Made by a program: the position numbers and the translations under genes
Notes under the pieces: generated by a model
The model's database searches: none
What the model saw: the letters and a program-made list of their open reading frames with translations, nothing else
What the model was told of the DNA's origin: nothing
Part shown: positions 5,146 through 5,182 of the stretch, in pieces
Numbering within the stretch: position 1 is the first letter of the stretch
Layout: every line of letters starts with the position of its first letter
Assembly (NCBI GenBank): GCA_027083475.1
Contig: JALWON010000220.1
Location: forward strand, 1-5,182
From: Sulfurimonas sp.
GTDB taxonomy: Bacteria; Campylobacterota; Campylobacteria; Campylobacterales; Sulfurimonadaceae
DNA length: 5,182 nt
Reading direction: 5' to 3'

Positions 5146-5177
5146 ATTTTTGTGCTAAAATCCACTTGTAAAATGGT
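5136..5177. repeat. Nested AT-rich inverted repeats after hemJ
   Basis: ACCATTTTA at 5136-5144 is a perfect inverted repeat of TAAAATGGT at 5169-5177 (24-base loop). Part of the same left arm, ATTTTAG at 5139-5145, also pairs with CTAAAAT at 5155-5161 (9-base loop), so the two hairpins exclude each other. Both stems are AT-rich and no run of T follows within the window, so I do not call a terminator. The region overlaps the candidate rightward promoter. Confidence 0.3.
5153..5161 (+). promoter_or_regulatory. Extended -10 promoter for a gene beyond the right edge
   Basis: TGCTAAAAT is an extended -10 of the form TGnTAnAAT, lying 7 bp after the hemJ stop. A start near 5168 would transcribe rightwards out of the window. 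The -35 region is weak (TTAAAC at 5132-5137, three of six, 18-bp spacer). The downstream gene is not visible, so its existence and strand are inferred. Confidence 0.45.
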
Positions 5178-5182
5178 ATTAC

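Overview
The window is about 5.2 kb of compact, AT-rich bacterial DNA carrying seven complete protein genes, an eighth well supported as an outer-membrane protein of unknown exact role, and one gene cut by the left edge. Everything points to a Campylobacterota (epsilonproteobacterial) chromosome, most like the Sulfurimonas/Sulfuricurvum side of the phylum. The reasons are A/T-rich codon use, very short intergenic gaps, promoters with a strong extended -10 and little visible -35, a stand-alone ribA divergent from hemB-argF (an order I recall from Campylobacter jejuni), and HemJ as the protoporphyrinogen oxidase. The genus is an inference from memory, not from a search.

Left part (1-2157): ribA (GTP cyclohydrolase II, minus strand, 3' part missing) faces away from hemB (porphobilinogen synthase), which is followed after a few bases by argF (ornithine carbamoyltransferase). 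hemB and argF look co-transcribed, joining tetrapyrrole and arginine biosynthesis in one housekeeping operon.

Middle (2142-2707): a complete YefM/YoeB-type (Axe/Txe-type) toxin-antitoxin module sits between argF and trpS. Its promoter is well defined: a near-consensus -35 inside the end of argF, a 17-bp spacer and a perfect extended -10. An 18-bp perfect palindrome covers the expected transcription start, as expected for an autorepression operator. The toxin keeps all its known catalytic residues, and its stop overlaps the stop of the convergent trpS gene by 4 bp, leaving no room for an intergenic terminator.

Right part (2704-5182): trpS (tryptophanyl-tRNA synthetase, minus strand) and hpf (short ribosome hibernation factor, plus strand) diverge from a 110-bp region with a clear extended -10 for trpS and a weaker one for hpf. 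hpf is followed at close spacing by a TTG-initiated secreted beta-barrel protein with a C-terminal His-x-Ser motif reminiscent of PagL-type lipid A deacylases. hemJ then starts inside that gene's stop codon (TAATG). These three probably form one transcript. A last extended -10 after hemJ probably drives a gene beyond the window.

There is no gene-free stretch above 300 bases, no RNA gene, no insertion sequence and no CRISPR array. I see no previously undescribed system. The most distinctive content is the operator/promoter architecture of the toxin-antitoxin module, its tight insertion between housekeeping genes, and the uncharacterised outer-membrane protein coupled to hemJ.
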